Notes under the pieces: model-generated
Database searches by the model: none
The model's input: only the letters and a program-made list of their open reading frames with translations
What the model was told of the DNA's origin: nothing
Source of the DNA: Candidatus Latescibacterota bacterium
Lineage (GTDB): Bacteria; Latescibacterota; UBA2968
Assembly (NCBI GenBank): GCA_022821275.1
Contig: JAJEDY010000018.1
Location: 1 to 64,000, forward strand
Direction of reading: 5' to 3'
Length of the DNA stretch: 64,000 nucleotides
Program-made: the position numbers and the translations under genes
In this document: piece after piece, positions 26,649-35,097 of the stretch
How positions within the stretch are numbered: position 1 is the stretch's first letter
How the letters are laid out: each line of letters starts with the position of its first letter

Positions 26649-27701
26649 ATGGAACAGGAATTTCAGGAGCGTGTCGTAAAGATAGAGCCTCCAAAACGTC
26701 ACTTCGTACTTCTGATTTCACCTGACGGTTCTATGCTCGGCCTTGATGAAAGTAGCGAACTCGCCTTGCACGACGAAGCCGACGATCGCGTGATCTGGGA
26801 TCGCACACCAGAAGGCATAAAGCACGTGGCAACCGGTAAAGATGTATCCACCGATATCGATGAGGATGTCTGCACATTGTCTGTCGGTTCAGACGAGATG
26901 ACCTTCACCACCTATCACGGCCCTGAAAAATTGCCGTCTGAATATCTCGAACACTTAAAGCGCGAAGGGTGGGTCTGTCTGACCTGTATTCTGCCACCAG
27001 ACATTTTAGAAGATATGGAACGCGTCGCCGGTACAGATCGTTACGAACACCTGGAAATGAACACCGACATACCCAGGATCTGTCAGAGTGTCTCTGTTGC
27101 CAGAGCATCCATTGAGCCCATCTCCATTTGGTTGGCCAGACAGTATATGGGAGCCCGCGATTTACACCTCTCGCATCCACCCGGTTTTAGAATCGAGTAC
27201 CCGGATGATGGCAAAAGAAAACTGGGCGGTTGGCACTCTGATTTTCCCTATTCGGCGTCAACCGGTGGCAATGAGCCTCCCGACAGAAAGGGACCCATTA
27301 AGGCCATGCAACGCAATGTCTGTGTGTCTGACTTTACCAAGATTCGCGGTGCAACAGCATTTAAACTGGGCTCACATCTATCAGACACACCCCCACCACC
27401 AGAGTGGAACGACACACAAGCGAGTCGCTTTCCCTATCACGGCCCTGAAGCCGATGTGATAGAAGCGCCCGGTGGTAGCGTCATCCTCTACGATGCCAGG
27501 ATGTGGCATCGAGCAGGCATCAACCGCAGCCAGCAGAAAAGATCTGCAATGCTACAATCGTTCCAAGCACCAGATGTTCTGCCCAAAAACGACACCACAG
27601 CCACGTATGAACGCCTCGTGGAGAGTCCCATTTTCAATGAACTAAATGATAGAGAACAGAAGGATATAACAGCACTGCTGACCAATACAGTGGAAAAATG
27701 A
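26649..27701 (+). CDS. Phytanoyl-CoA dioxygenase (PhyH) family protein, long form
   Basis: A 350-residue protein whose residues about 90-320 look like a PhyH-type Fe(II)/2-oxoglutarate dioxygenase. The metal facial triad can be proposed as H-x-D in GGWHSDFPY and the distal His in ARMWHRAGINRS, whose Arg would hold 2-oxoglutarate. The first 85 residues are an extra N-terminal domain not usual for PhyH. AAGGAG precedes the ATG. Its stop overlaps the sulfatase start (ATGATGA arrangement), so the two are translationally coupled. Bacterial PhyH proteins hydroxylate many small molecules, so phytanoyl-CoA itself is not implied. Confidence 0.8.
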   Translation: MEQEFQERVVKIEPPKRHFVLLISPDGSMLGLDESSELALHDEADDRVIWDRTPEGIKHVATGKDVSTDIDEDVCTLSVGSDEMTFTTYHGPEKLPSEYLEHLKREGWVCLTCILPPDILEDMERVAGTDRYEHLEMNTDIPRICQSVSVARASIEPISIWLARQYMGARDLHLSHPPGFRIEYPDDGKRKLGGWHSDFPYSASTGGNEPPDRKGPIKAMQRNVCVSDFTKIRGATAFKLGSHLSDTPPPPEWNDTQASRFPYHGPEADVIEAPGGSVILYDARMWHRAGINRSQQKRSAMLQSFQAPDVLPKNDTTATYERLVESPIFNELNDREQKDITALLTNTVEK

Positions 27702-29929
27702 TGGAATCAAATTTTCGTGGCAAGATAGGCATCTCCTACAAGGATTCAGAGCCAGATTGGCTTTCCCCCCCATCGTCAGACGGCGCTCCAAACGTCCTTG
27801 TGATTCTTCTGGATGATACCGGATTCGGCAATCTGGGTTGCTATGGTTCGACAATCGAAACACCAAACATGGACGCCCTCGCAGCAAACGGGTTGCGGTA
27901 CAACAATTTTCATGTCACGCCCCTATGTTCCCCGACCCGAGCATCTCTGTTAACCGGTCGCAACCACCATGCCGTTGGTATGTCGACGATTGTCGATGGC
28001 GGTGATGCTGGGTTTCCCAACCGTCGAAGTCGCGTGAGCCGACACGCGGCAACCCTGGCAGAGATGCTGAGCGAAGAAGGCTTCGCCACCTTTGCCCTGG
28101 GCAAATGGCATCTCAACCCCAGTACACAAAACTCAGCTGGTGGATCTCGCGAAGAATGGCCATTACAGCGCGGGTTCGATCGCTTCTACGGATTCTTACC
28201 CGGTGCAACCGACCAGTTTTATCCAGAACTGACCTATGACAACCACCCTGTATCGCCCCCAAAAACGCCTGAAGAAGGTTATCACCTCACAGAGGATCTG
28301 GTAGATCACGCCATCGAGTTTGTCAATGACCTCAAGGCCATGCGTCCCGAAACACCGTTCTTCATGTACTTCGCGCCCGGTGCTATGCATAACCCACATC
28401 AAGCGCCAAAAGAATACATCGATAAATACAAAGGTCGTTTTGACGAAGGGTGGGACGTTATCCGTGAGCGCTATTTTCAAAAGCAAACCGAACTTGGGAT
28501 TATCCCTGACGGCACGCGCCTGCCACCCAGGAATCCCGGCGTACAGCCCTGGGAAACACTGAGCCAGAATGAAAAGAATTTCGTGTGCCGGCTGCAGGAA
28601 ACATGGGCAGGTTTCCTCGAGCATACGGATGCACAAATCGGACGACTGATCGAACATCTGCGCGCTATTGATCAACTGGATAATACACTCCTGATACTCA
28701 CCGCCGACAACGGCACCAGCCAAAACGGTGGTCCTTACGGTGTTATGAACATTGGTCCAAGTCCCCTGCGCAATGCCGCAAATAATGGGCAGACCGTAGG
28801 CGGGAAAACCGGTCGCGCTTTACCAGAAGAAGATTTCGATGCCATACAAGAAAAACTGGATGACATCGGGAGCCCGCACAGCTACACCGATATCCCCTGG
28901 GGTTGGGCGCAGGTGGGCAACACACCCTTGCCATGGTACAAGCAGGATACACATGCGGGCGGTGTACGCGTGCCGATAATCATTCACTATCCCCCAGCTA
29001 TAAAAGATGCTGGCGGTGTAAGGGGACAGTTCCACTTCGTTTCAGATCTCACACCAACAATACTTGAAGTACTCAATTTACAACCTCGGTCGTGCTACCG
29101 TGGATACGATCAGATGCCTATTACGGGAACGAGCATGGCCTACACTTTTGACGACAGAGATTGCCCTACGCAAAAACCTGTTCAGTATTTTGAAATGATG
29201 GGCAACCGTGCGCTCTGGCTCGACGGCTGGATGGCCGTTACCAGACACGACCCAGACGACGATTACAATGATGACGAATGGGAATTGTATTATCTCGATG
29301 AAGATTTCTCGCAATCCAATAACCTCGCAAAGGCCGAGCCAGATCAACTGAAAAAGCTGATTGAAAGATGGTGGGTAGAAGCCGGACGCTATGGCGTCTT
29401 GCCTCTGCGCTCTGGGCTGCCACCGCGCCCCACCACTGCGGAACCCGATTCGCTGACGTATCATTTTGTTCCGCCAATGGCTCGCATTGCATCAAAACAA
29501 TCGCCCGCACTGGAACAGGGAAACTGGTCATTAACTGCCGAAGTTGAGATCCTGCCAAAAACCGAAGGCGTCATCTATGCCCAGGGAAAATCCCTCGATG
29601 GATTTTCTTTATTCATACAGAATGGCACACTGTGCTTTGTGTATAACGCGCTGGGTCAAACAATCTCAGGTCGTTCCACAACGACGCTTCCCAATGGTCG
29701 TATTACCGTGGGCGCTGCGTTCAAACCAGCCGACGATGGCACGGGAACCATCACGCTCACGGGAGATGGCGAGACAATCGGTTCGATCCAAATTCCAGAC
29801 GCCACACGCAGGTCAAAGATGCGCGGTGTAGAAGTCGGTCGCAACCGACATTCACCTATCGCGGGCGTTTCACCTTTTGAATTCACTGGCGTTATCCATT
29901 TTGTAGATATATGCGTAGAACTCAGGTGA
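27698..29929 (+). CDS. Type I sulfatase (arylsulfatase family)
   Basis: A 743-residue alkaline-phosphatase-fold sulfatase. The metal-binding ILLDDTGFGNLG near the start and CSPTRASLLTGR, whose Cys is converted to formylglycine, are diagnostic, followed by GKWHL and TADNGTSQNGG. The last 150 or so residues (after about 590) form an extra beta-rich, lectin- or laminin-G-like region with FEFTGVIHFVDI. No signal peptide is apparent at MMESNFRGKIGISYK, so it may be cytoplasmic. A formylglycine-generating enzyme gene is not in the window. It lies between two PhyH genes and a TPP enzyme. Confidence 0.92.
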   Translation: MMESNFRGKIGISYKDSEPDWLSPPSSDGAPNVLVILLDDTGFGNLGCYGSTIETPNMDALAANGLRYNNFHVTPLCSPTRASLLTGRNHHAVGMSTIVDGGDAGFPNRRSRVSRHAATLAEMLSEEGFATFALGKWHLNPSTQNSAGGSREEWPLQRGFDRFYGFLPGATDQFYPELTYDNHPVSPPKTPEEGYHLTEDLVDHAIEFVNDLKAMRPETPFFMYFAPGAMHNPHQAPKEYIDKYKGRFDEGWDVIRERYFQKQTELGIIPDGTRLPPRNPGVQPWETLSQNEKNFVCRLQETWAGFLEHTDAQIGRLIEHLRAIDQLDNTLLILTADNGTSQNGGPYGVMNIGPSPLRNAANNGQTVGGKTGRALPEEDFDAIQEKLDDIGSPHSYTDIPWGWAQVGNTPLPWYKQDTHAGGVRVPIIIHYPPAIKDAGGVRGQFHFVSDLTPTILEVLNLQPRSCYRGYDQMPITGTSMAYTFDDRDCPTQKPVQYFEMMGNRALWLDGWMAVTRHDPDDDYNDDEWELYYLDEDFSQSNNLAKAEPDQLKKLIERWWVEAGRYGVLPLRSGLPPRPTTAEPDSLTYHFVPPMARIASKQSPALEQGNWSLTAEVEILPKTEGVIYAQGKSLDGFSLFIQNGTLCFVYNALGQTISGRSTTTLPNGRITVGAAFKPADDGTGTITLTGDGETIGSIQIPDATRRSKMRGVEVGRNRHSPIAGVSPFEFTGVIHFVDICVELR

Positions 29930-29994
29930 GAAACTAAACCAACGTCAAAGTTCTGCGTCCCATCACCAGCAGAAGACCATAGGAGGAGACCCCA

Positions 29995-31668
29995 ATGCCC
30001 CAAATGACAGGTGCACGATTTCTCGCAGAAACCGTGCATGGCCACGGAATAGACACCGTCTTTTTTATGCCCTACATCGCGCCCCGAGCATTGATGGAAA
30101 TGGAAAATCTCGGCATGAAACGCGTGCAAACCCACGGAGAAAAAGCCGCCGCGTACATGGCCGATGCGTATGCGCGCGTCAGACGCGGTCCAGGTCTTTG
30201 TATGGCCCAATCCGTTGGTGCCGTTAACCTCGCTGCTGGTCTTCAAGACGCCTATCTTGCCTGCTCGCCTGTTATCGCAATCACAGGCAAAGAAAGCCAT
30301 GTCAATCAGCTCCGCCATGCCTATCAGGAAGTCGATCACCGAAACCCGTTTTGTGCAGTTACAAAATACACCGCTGATGTCCACGCCGTCGATCTGTTGC
30401 CCGTGTATTTGCGGCAGGCTTTTCGATCAGCCACCACAGGCACACCCGGTCCCGTACATCTCGATCTACAAGGTCTTGCCGGTCAAGTCGTCGTTGAAGC
30501 CGAAGCCGATTTTGAAGTCGTCATCGAATCTGCCTTTTCCCAGATTCCACCTTTTCGCCCAACTGCCGAACCCGAATTGATCACCGAAGCCCTCAGCCTT
30601 CTTTCTCAAGCCAAAAAGCCGATCATCATGGCCGGTGGCGGTGTGACCACATCCGATGCCAGTGCCGAACTCATCGCCCTTGCCGAGAAGCTTTCTATCC
30701 CCGTTGCCACATCCCTCAATGCCAAAGCCATGTTTCCCGCCGATCACGAACTCGCTATCGGCACACCCGGTTCATACTCACGCGCCTGTGCCAATCAGGC
30801 CATGTTTGAAACCGATCTGGTTTTCTTCATCGGCAGTCATACGGGCGGGCAGGTTACCAATGGGTATAAAGTGCCGCCACAAGGCACGCCCATCATTCAA
30901 CTCGACATCAATGCCGAAGAATTGGGTCGCAACTATCCCCTCACCCTCGGCCTTCAAGGCGACGTGCGAAACACATTGCGCCTCATGATTGATCAGGCCA
31001 GCAAAGCAGAGCCTCGCACCCAATGGATCGCCCGCATCCACGAACTCGTCAACGCATGGAAAGAAGACATGGCCAAACATGTCAACTCCGACACCGAACC
31101 CATGCGTCCCGAACGCCTCTGCAAAGAACTGTCTGACTTTCTTCCTTCCGATGCCATACTCGTCTCCGACACAGGACACTCCGGCATCTGGACCGGCACC
31201 ATGCTCGACTTCAAATATCCCACACAATCTTATATCCGCTGTTCTGGTTCACTCGGCTGGGGTTTCCCGGCAGCCCTCGGTGCCAAATGCGCCGCACCAG
31301 ACCGTCCCGTCATTTGCTTCACTGGCGATGGGGGCATCTGGTATCACATGACCGAACTCGACACCGCCATGAAATCCGAAATCAACACCGTCACCGTCAT
31401 CAACAACAACCATTCGCTGAACCAGGAACAAGGTGGTGTAGAACACACCTATGGCGGTCGTACCAAAGGCTCTGACGAACTCTGGCTCTTCCCAGACGCA
31501 GACTTTGCCAAAATGGCCGAAGCCATGGGATGCTTTGGCATCACCGTCAACAAAATCAGCGAGCTGCAAAGTGCTCTTGAGCAAGCCCTCAACGCAGACA
31601 AACCCGCCGTCGTCGATGTCAAAACCCATCTCGAAGGCATTGCTGCAAAAGCCTGGATGCCAGCCTAA
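29995..31668 (+). CDS. TPP-dependent enzyme of the acetolactate synthase / 2-hydroxyacyl-CoA lyase superfamily
   Basis: A 557-residue thiamine-diphosphate enzyme. THGEKAAAYMADAYAR contains the catalytic Glu that activates TPP, the central domain has the MAGGGVTTSDA fold, and FTGDGGIWYHMTELDTA with the later NNNHSLNQEQGG is the TPP/Mg-binding motif. GGAGGAG lies before the ATG. The superfamily includes acetolactate synthase, sulfoacetaldehyde acetyltransferase, oxalyl-CoA decarboxylase and 2-hydroxyacyl-CoA lyase; which one applies is open, but the flanking PhyH genes favour a lyase role. No acetolactate synthase small subunit is present. Codon choice is strongly C-ending (GCC, CTC, ATC, ACC), unlike most genes outside the island. 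Confidence 0.85.
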   Translation: MPQMTGARFLAETVHGHGIDTVFFMPYIAPRALMEMENLGMKRVQTHGEKAAAYMADAYARVRRGPGLCMAQSVGAVNLAAGLQDAYLACSPVIAITGKESHVNQLRHAYQEVDHRNPFCAVTKYTADVHAVDLLPVYLRQAFRSATTGTPGPVHLDLQGLAGQVVVEAEADFEVVIESAFSQIPPFRPTAEPELITEALSLLSQAKKPIIMAGGGVTTSDASAELIALAEKLSIPVATSLNAKAMFPADHELAIGTPGSYSRACANQAMFETDLVFFIGSHTGGQVTNGYKVPPQGTPIIQLDINAEELGRNYPLTLGLQGDVRNTLRLMIDQASKAEPRTQWIARIHELVNAWKEDMAKHVNSDTEPMRPERLCKELSDFLPSDAILVSDTGHSGIWTGTMLDFKYPTQSYIRCSGSLGWGFPAALGAKCAAPDRPVICFTGDGGIWYHMTELDTAMKSEINTVTVINNNHSLNQEQGGVEHTYGGRTKGSDELWLFPDADFAKMAEAMGCFGITVNKISELQSALEQALNADKPAVVDVKTHLEGIAAKAWMPA

Positions 31669-31707
31669 ATCGTTTAATCATAAACATCATTTTTTGGAGG
31701 AGCAACA

Positions 31708-32454
31708 ATGTCAATTGAGCAATTACAAAAAAATGGCCTAACCGGTCCTTTTGAGTTGGCAGACAAATCCCTCGTCGATGCCGTATGTGAGGTCGGGATA
31801 GAACTACAAGCGCTACAACGCCAGGAAAATATCGTGCGCCAGTTGGCAGGACAAGAACCCCAATTTAGAACGAAGATCGATAGACACATGGAATTCAAGG
31901 TGATGAGAGACCTCTGTCTCGATGACAATGTGAAGTCCGTGGTGTCCGAACATTTCGGCAACGATCTTTTTATCTGGGGTAGCGTTTTTCAATTGAAATC
32001 TGAAGGCGTGTCAGAAAATATATGGCACCACGATCGCGCATACGAAAACGGTCGCGATCAAGTCAATCTCTATGATACCAGCAACCACTTCACGGTTCTA
32101 TTTGCGTTGACCGACATTGGGTACGGTGCTGGCCGCATCGAATATGTGAAGGGATCTCATCAACCCATTGATGGATGGAACAGAGATATGCGATTTGTAA
32201 AAGAAGTGCCAGAACTCGTCCATGATAGGATCGGCACACTCACAATGGAAAGAGGCCAGTTCACGGTGTTTCATTCTCAAATCATGCATCGCAGTCTGCC
32301 TTTTGAGTATGGCGAGCCAAGAATCTCATTGGCTGTAAGACTCGCGAGGAAGGGCACACAAATCCCCGATTATTATCCACAAAATCCAAATCCGGCCGCA
32401 GAAACACAAGGGATCGCCCGTTTCATCCCTTCAGCAACATTTGATTTTAATTAG
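31708..32454 (+). CDS. Phytanoyl-CoA dioxygenase (PhyH) family protein, short form
   Basis: A 248-residue Fe(II)/2-oxoglutarate dioxygenase-like protein. The metal-binding H-x-D is in IWHHDRAYE, followed by the GAGRIEYVKGSHQ loop typical of PhyH proteins, and the distal His is in FHSQIMHRSLP with an Arg in GEPRISLAVR for the cosubstrate. GGAGGAG stands 8 bases before the ATG. It is last in the four-gene cassette and its stop is 7 bases before the right attachment-like repeat. It is only distantly similar to the longer PhyH protein at 26649, so it is not a recent duplicate. Confidence 0.82.
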   Translation: MSIEQLQKNGLTGPFELADKSLVDAVCEVGIELQALQRQENIVRQLAGQEPQFRTKIDRHMEFKVMRDLCLDDNVKSVVSEHFGNDLFIWGSVFQLKSEGVSENIWHHDRAYENGRDQVNLYDTSNHFTVLFALTDIGYGAGRIEYVKGSHQPIDGWNRDMRFVKEVPELVHDRIGTLTMERGQFTVFHSQIMHRSLPFEYGEPRISLAVRLARKGTQIPDYYPQNPNPAAETQGIARFIPSATFDFN

Positions 32455-32461
32455 AATCAGT

Positions 32462-32486
32462 CGCAGATTCGAGTCCTGCCAGGGGC
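32462..32486 (+). other. Right attachment-like repeat (attR), partial tRNA-Arg 3' end
   Basis: This 25-base stretch repeats the tRNA-Arg T arm and 3' acceptor strand (24/25). It is followed by G-CCA, i.e. a discriminator G with encoded CCA, unlike the tRNA at 24973 where A-CT follows. No 5' half of a tRNA precedes it, so it is not a working tRNA gene. Confidence 0.7.
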
Positions 32487-32491
32487 GCCAA

Positions 32492-32917
32492 TCAGTCTCT
32501 GACGATGTTGTATTTCTTTAGCTTTCGGTACAGAGTCGCCCGACTAATACCCAGTGCCTGGACGGCCTGGGTAATGTTGTTGCCCGTGGCTTCGAGCGTG
32601 TAAATCAGGGCTTGTCGCTCGATTTCAGCCAGTGGTAGCATCGCCAGTGGTGCCGAGGGATCTCTTTCCAAAGTAATGGCCGGCGATAGCTGAGACGGCA
32701 GGTTGCCTACTTGTAGCACCTCGGTCGTCTCTAACAGCACGGCGCGCGCTATAGCGTTCTCCAATTCGCGTACGTTGCCCGGCCAATCGTACTGCAGCAG
32801 CAGGCGCAGGGCAAGGGTGGAAATGCCGCTTATGGATTTGGAGGCCTGGGCAGTGTACTTCTCGAGAAAATGCCTGGCCAGCAGGGGGATATCTTCACGC
32901 CGATCTCCTCTTGCTGG
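32492..32917 (-). pseudogene. C-terminal fragment of an NtrC-type sigma-54 activator
   Basis: On the minus strand the frame reads RREDIPLLARHFLEKY, then the WPGNVRELENAIARA segment of AAA+ sigma-54 activators, then a Fis-type helix-turn-helix ending with ALGISRATLYRKLKKYNI. The central ATPase (GAFTGA motif) and receiver domain are missing, and an in-frame stop lies at 32918-32920 just before RGDRRED. The gene is therefore a broken remnant. Its stop codon is 6 bases from the right attachment repeat. A Met inside the fragment (32764) could start a 90-residue DNA-binding peptide, but expression is doubtful. Confidence 0.7.
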
Positions 32918-33358
32918 CTATCGCACACCGGTGCGGTAGAGCGGTAGAATAGCTTTGGCTCCTCGCCAGCACCGGTCGTTTCCACCACATTGTCGTCATT
33001 GGGCGGAGAAATTTCCTCCAGGTCGCCCAGGTCGGGTTCCCGGAATTGCTCTTTGAAGTCCCTGGGCGGATCCCTATATCACGGTAGCTGGGCAATTGTG
33101 TTTCAACAAGCTGCCAGTGGTGAGGGTATGCTATGGATACGGGAGGGAGATAAAAACAGAGAGGGTAGTCCTGTCATTGTCGGCTGATGTGACGTGGTGT
33201 GACATTGGCCACCTCCCTTTGGGCTACCCTCTCCAAGCATGTTCTGAGAAGACAATACGTGGATGGCTACTACAAGAATAGAAAACAGTAAAATGACACT
33301 GTTCCTCTTTATCAAATTTGTGTACGTCTGCACGTGGATTGCTAAAAGGAGGTGACCT
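32918..33358. other. Decayed DNA between the NtrC relic and a small membrane gene
   Basis: No intact gene is supported. Minus-strand frames carry protein-like patches (KEQFREPDLGDLEEI near 33000-33050; HWQLVETQLPSYRDIG near 33080-33120) in different frames, as in a frameshifted gene. The arms GAGAGGGTAG and CTACCCTCTC form an inverted repeat around 33159-33235. A 76-codon minus-strand frame ending at 33103 starts with a hydrophobic helix but becomes low-complexity, and I do not call it. Confidence 0.45.
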
Positions 33359-33583
33359 ATGCCCGATATTTTCCCTGTGTATGCTTTCCTTTCTTATCTG
33401 TGTGCGCGTTCTGCGCCAGATGGTAGTGTTTTGAGAATTGTGTTTTACTGTTTTGCAGTTCTTTCTGGCTTCGCCTTTGGTTGGTTGTCTCGACCTGAAT
33501 GTTCGTTACCTCATCGAAGACCGAATATACGCACCGTCATCAATCACCAAATCCTTCACAAAAAGCCCAACGATCTTCTCTAA
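33359..33583 (+). CDS. Possible small membrane protein, unknown
   Basis: A 74-codon frame with an excellent ribosome site (AGGAGGTGA, 6 bases before the ATG). The product has one or two hydrophobic segments (about 3-15 and 25-45) and a basic tail. The stop lies inside a hairpin (33564-33594) which could be a terminator, so the true 3' end would be unusually tight. I do not recognise a family. It may be genuine or a survivor of decayed surroundings. Confidence 0.4.
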   Translation: MPDIFPVYAFLSYLCARSAPDGSVLRIVFYCFAVLSGFAFGWLSRPECSLPHRRPNIRTVINHQILHKKPNDLL

Positions 33584-33600
33584 ACCGTTGGGCTATTCCT
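33563..33600. terminator. Hairpin, probable terminator
   Basis: AGCCCAACG pairs with CGTTGGGCT around a 13-base loop; ATTCCTAATT follows on the plus strand and a TTTTTGTG tract lies on the minus strand. It is placed between the small gene at 33359 and the convergent SDR gene and could serve the SDR transcript better, given the T run. Confidence 0.55.
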
Positions 33601-33635
33601 AATTCGGCAACAGCATCAAAACAGGGCAACTCCAA

Positions 33636-34403
33636 TTAGACGCCAGTGGTCAAGAGACCGCCATCCACTGGTAGGGAGGCACCGGTAATATTACCGGCCG
33701 CGGGCGAACAGAGAAAGGCAACGGCTCGTCCGATATCCTCAGGGGTGCCACGGCGCTCCAGAGGGATATTGGCTTTGAGTTCGTCGGACACGCTGCCCAC
33801 AGACGGGGCCTGAGTGTCAAAAACATGGCTCAGGTCCATGTAACCCGGCATTACGGCGTTGCAGCGGATATTGTGGGAACCCAGGTCCACAGCCATGCTC
33901 TCGGTGAGACGCAGAACACCGGCTTTGGCCACTCCGTAGGCCGTATCCTCGGGCCATGCGCGGTAGGCATGGACCGAAGATGTACTGACAATGCAACCTC
34001 CCTCGCCCTGTTGTACCATAATGCGGGCGGCTTGCTGGCTGCAAAGAAAAAAGCCTTTGAGACACACGTCCAGGGTCAAATCCCAGTTTTCTTCGGTGAT
34101 TTCGAGGAAGGTAGCCCCGCTTCCGGCATAGGGATTGTTAACCAGGATATCAAGGCGATTAAAACGTGCGATGAAGGCGGTGAACATCGCTTCTACCTGT
34201 GCTCGGTCGGATATATCAGCCTGAAAGAAGTCGGCTTCTCGCCCCTGATCCCGGATCAGTTCCAGGGTCCTGTCGGCATCGGCATCTCGTTCCAGATCAT
34301 TGATGCCTACATCACAGCCTGCCTGAGCCAGAGCAAGGGCAATTCCGCGACCGATATTGCGGCGTCCACCTGTGACGAGAGCCTTTTTCCCATCGAGTGA
34401 CAT
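33636..34403 (-). CDS. SDR-family oxidoreductase (FabG-like)
   Basis: A 255-residue short-chain dehydrogenase/reductase of the classical type. Cofactor loop TGGRRNIGRG, the LVNNP variant of NNAG, catalytic Ser in VSTSSVHAY and Y-x3-K in YGVAKAG are visible, and the C-terminal SLPVDGGLLTTGV is typical. GGGAG lies ahead of the start. The NNPYAG variant replaces the usual NNAG. The substrate is unknown. It is a lone gene, divergent from the CYTH-CHAD-ParA operon. Confidence 0.9.
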   Translation of the reverse strand: MSLDGKKALVTGGRRNIGRGIALALAQAGCDVGINDLERDADADRTLELIRDQGREADFFQADISDRAQVEAMFTAFIARFNRLDILVNNPYAGSGATFLEITEENWDLTLDVCLKGFFLCSQQAARIMVQQGEGGCIVSTSSVHAYRAWPEDTAYGVAKAGVLRLTESMAVDLGSHNIRCNAVMPGYMDLSHVFDTQAPSVGSVSDELKANIPLERRGTPEDIGRAVAFLCSPAAGNITGASLPVDGGLLTTGV

Positions 34404-34620
34404 AGTGCGATCTCCCTTTTGGTGTAGTAGTACAAGATTGTTATTTCAAATTTCAATATACGTCAAAAACGGTGCGATGCGATAGAGAAAGCATGGCTAC
34501 ATCAAATATCATCTTAAAAATTGCTTTCAATGATGAGGTTTGTTATCATTAATTACTCCCTGATTCGTGGGGATAAAGCATCCTGTTCTGCTTTTCACAT
34601 CTGGGAACTCGCGTTTTGTC

Positions 34621-35097
34621 ATGACAAAAGAAATTGAGCGAAAGTTTTGCGTGCAAAAAATGCCGGATCTGACGGCTTGTAAGGGAGTGGAAATCTCACA
34701 GGGCTATCTCTCGGTAGGCGAGGATGGCACGGAGATTCGGCTGCGTCGTAAAGGCGAGCAATTTTATCAGACCGTGAAACAGGGCAAGGGCGTGCAACGG
34801 ACGGAAGTTGAGGTGGAATTGAGCCGAGCGCAATTTGATAGCCTTTGGCCTTTAACTGAGGGCAGGCGAGTCGAAAAAGTGCGTTATGAGATGGCCGAAG
34901 GGATATGGACAATAGAACTGGATGTGTACCGCGGCCACCTGCAGGGTCTGGTAGTGGTTGAAGTCGAGTTTGAGACGGTAGATGAAAGTTCGCGCTTTGT
35001 CCCGCCACTCTGGTTTGGTCGAGAGGTGACCAATGATGACCGTTACAAAAATGCGGTCCTCGCACATAGGGGTACGCCCGATGATCACGCGCAGTGA
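34621..35097 (+). CDS. CYTH domain protein (triphosphate tunnel metalloenzyme family)
   Basis: A 158-residue protein with the CYTH signature EIERKFCV at its N-terminus, then EIRLRRKGEQFYQTVK, the VEVELSRAQF segment and a final VVVEVEFETVDES. These alternate charged strands line the tunnel that binds triphosphate or polyphosphate with divalent metal. I start at the Met of MTKEIERKF; an 18-codon upstream extension is unlikely. Its 3' end overlaps the CHAD gene by 17 bases. Confidence 0.88.
   Translation: MTKEIERKFCVQKMPDLTACKGVEISQGYLSVGEDGTEIRLRRKGEQFYQTVKQGKGVQRTEVEVELSRAQFDSLWPLTEGRRVEKVRYEMAEGIWTIELDVYRGHLQGLVVVEVEFETVDESSRFVPPLWFGREVTNDDRYKNAVLAHRGTPDDHAQ

Noticed and set aside
29995-31668. 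Housekeeping acetolactate synthase (ilvB)
   Set aside because: No regulatory subunit or other ilv genes are adjacent, and it is placed on an accessory island between PhyH genes, so I keep the broader superfamily name.
32462-32490. Second tRNA-Arg gene
   Set aside because: Only the T arm and 3' acceptor strand are present; no D or anticodon arm precedes, so it is an attachment remnant.
33103-33333. 76-codon minus-strand open frame with a hydrophobic start
   Set aside because: Only the first 25 residues look like protein; the rest is low-complexity and overlaps the decayed inverted-repeat region, and no ribosome site is seen.
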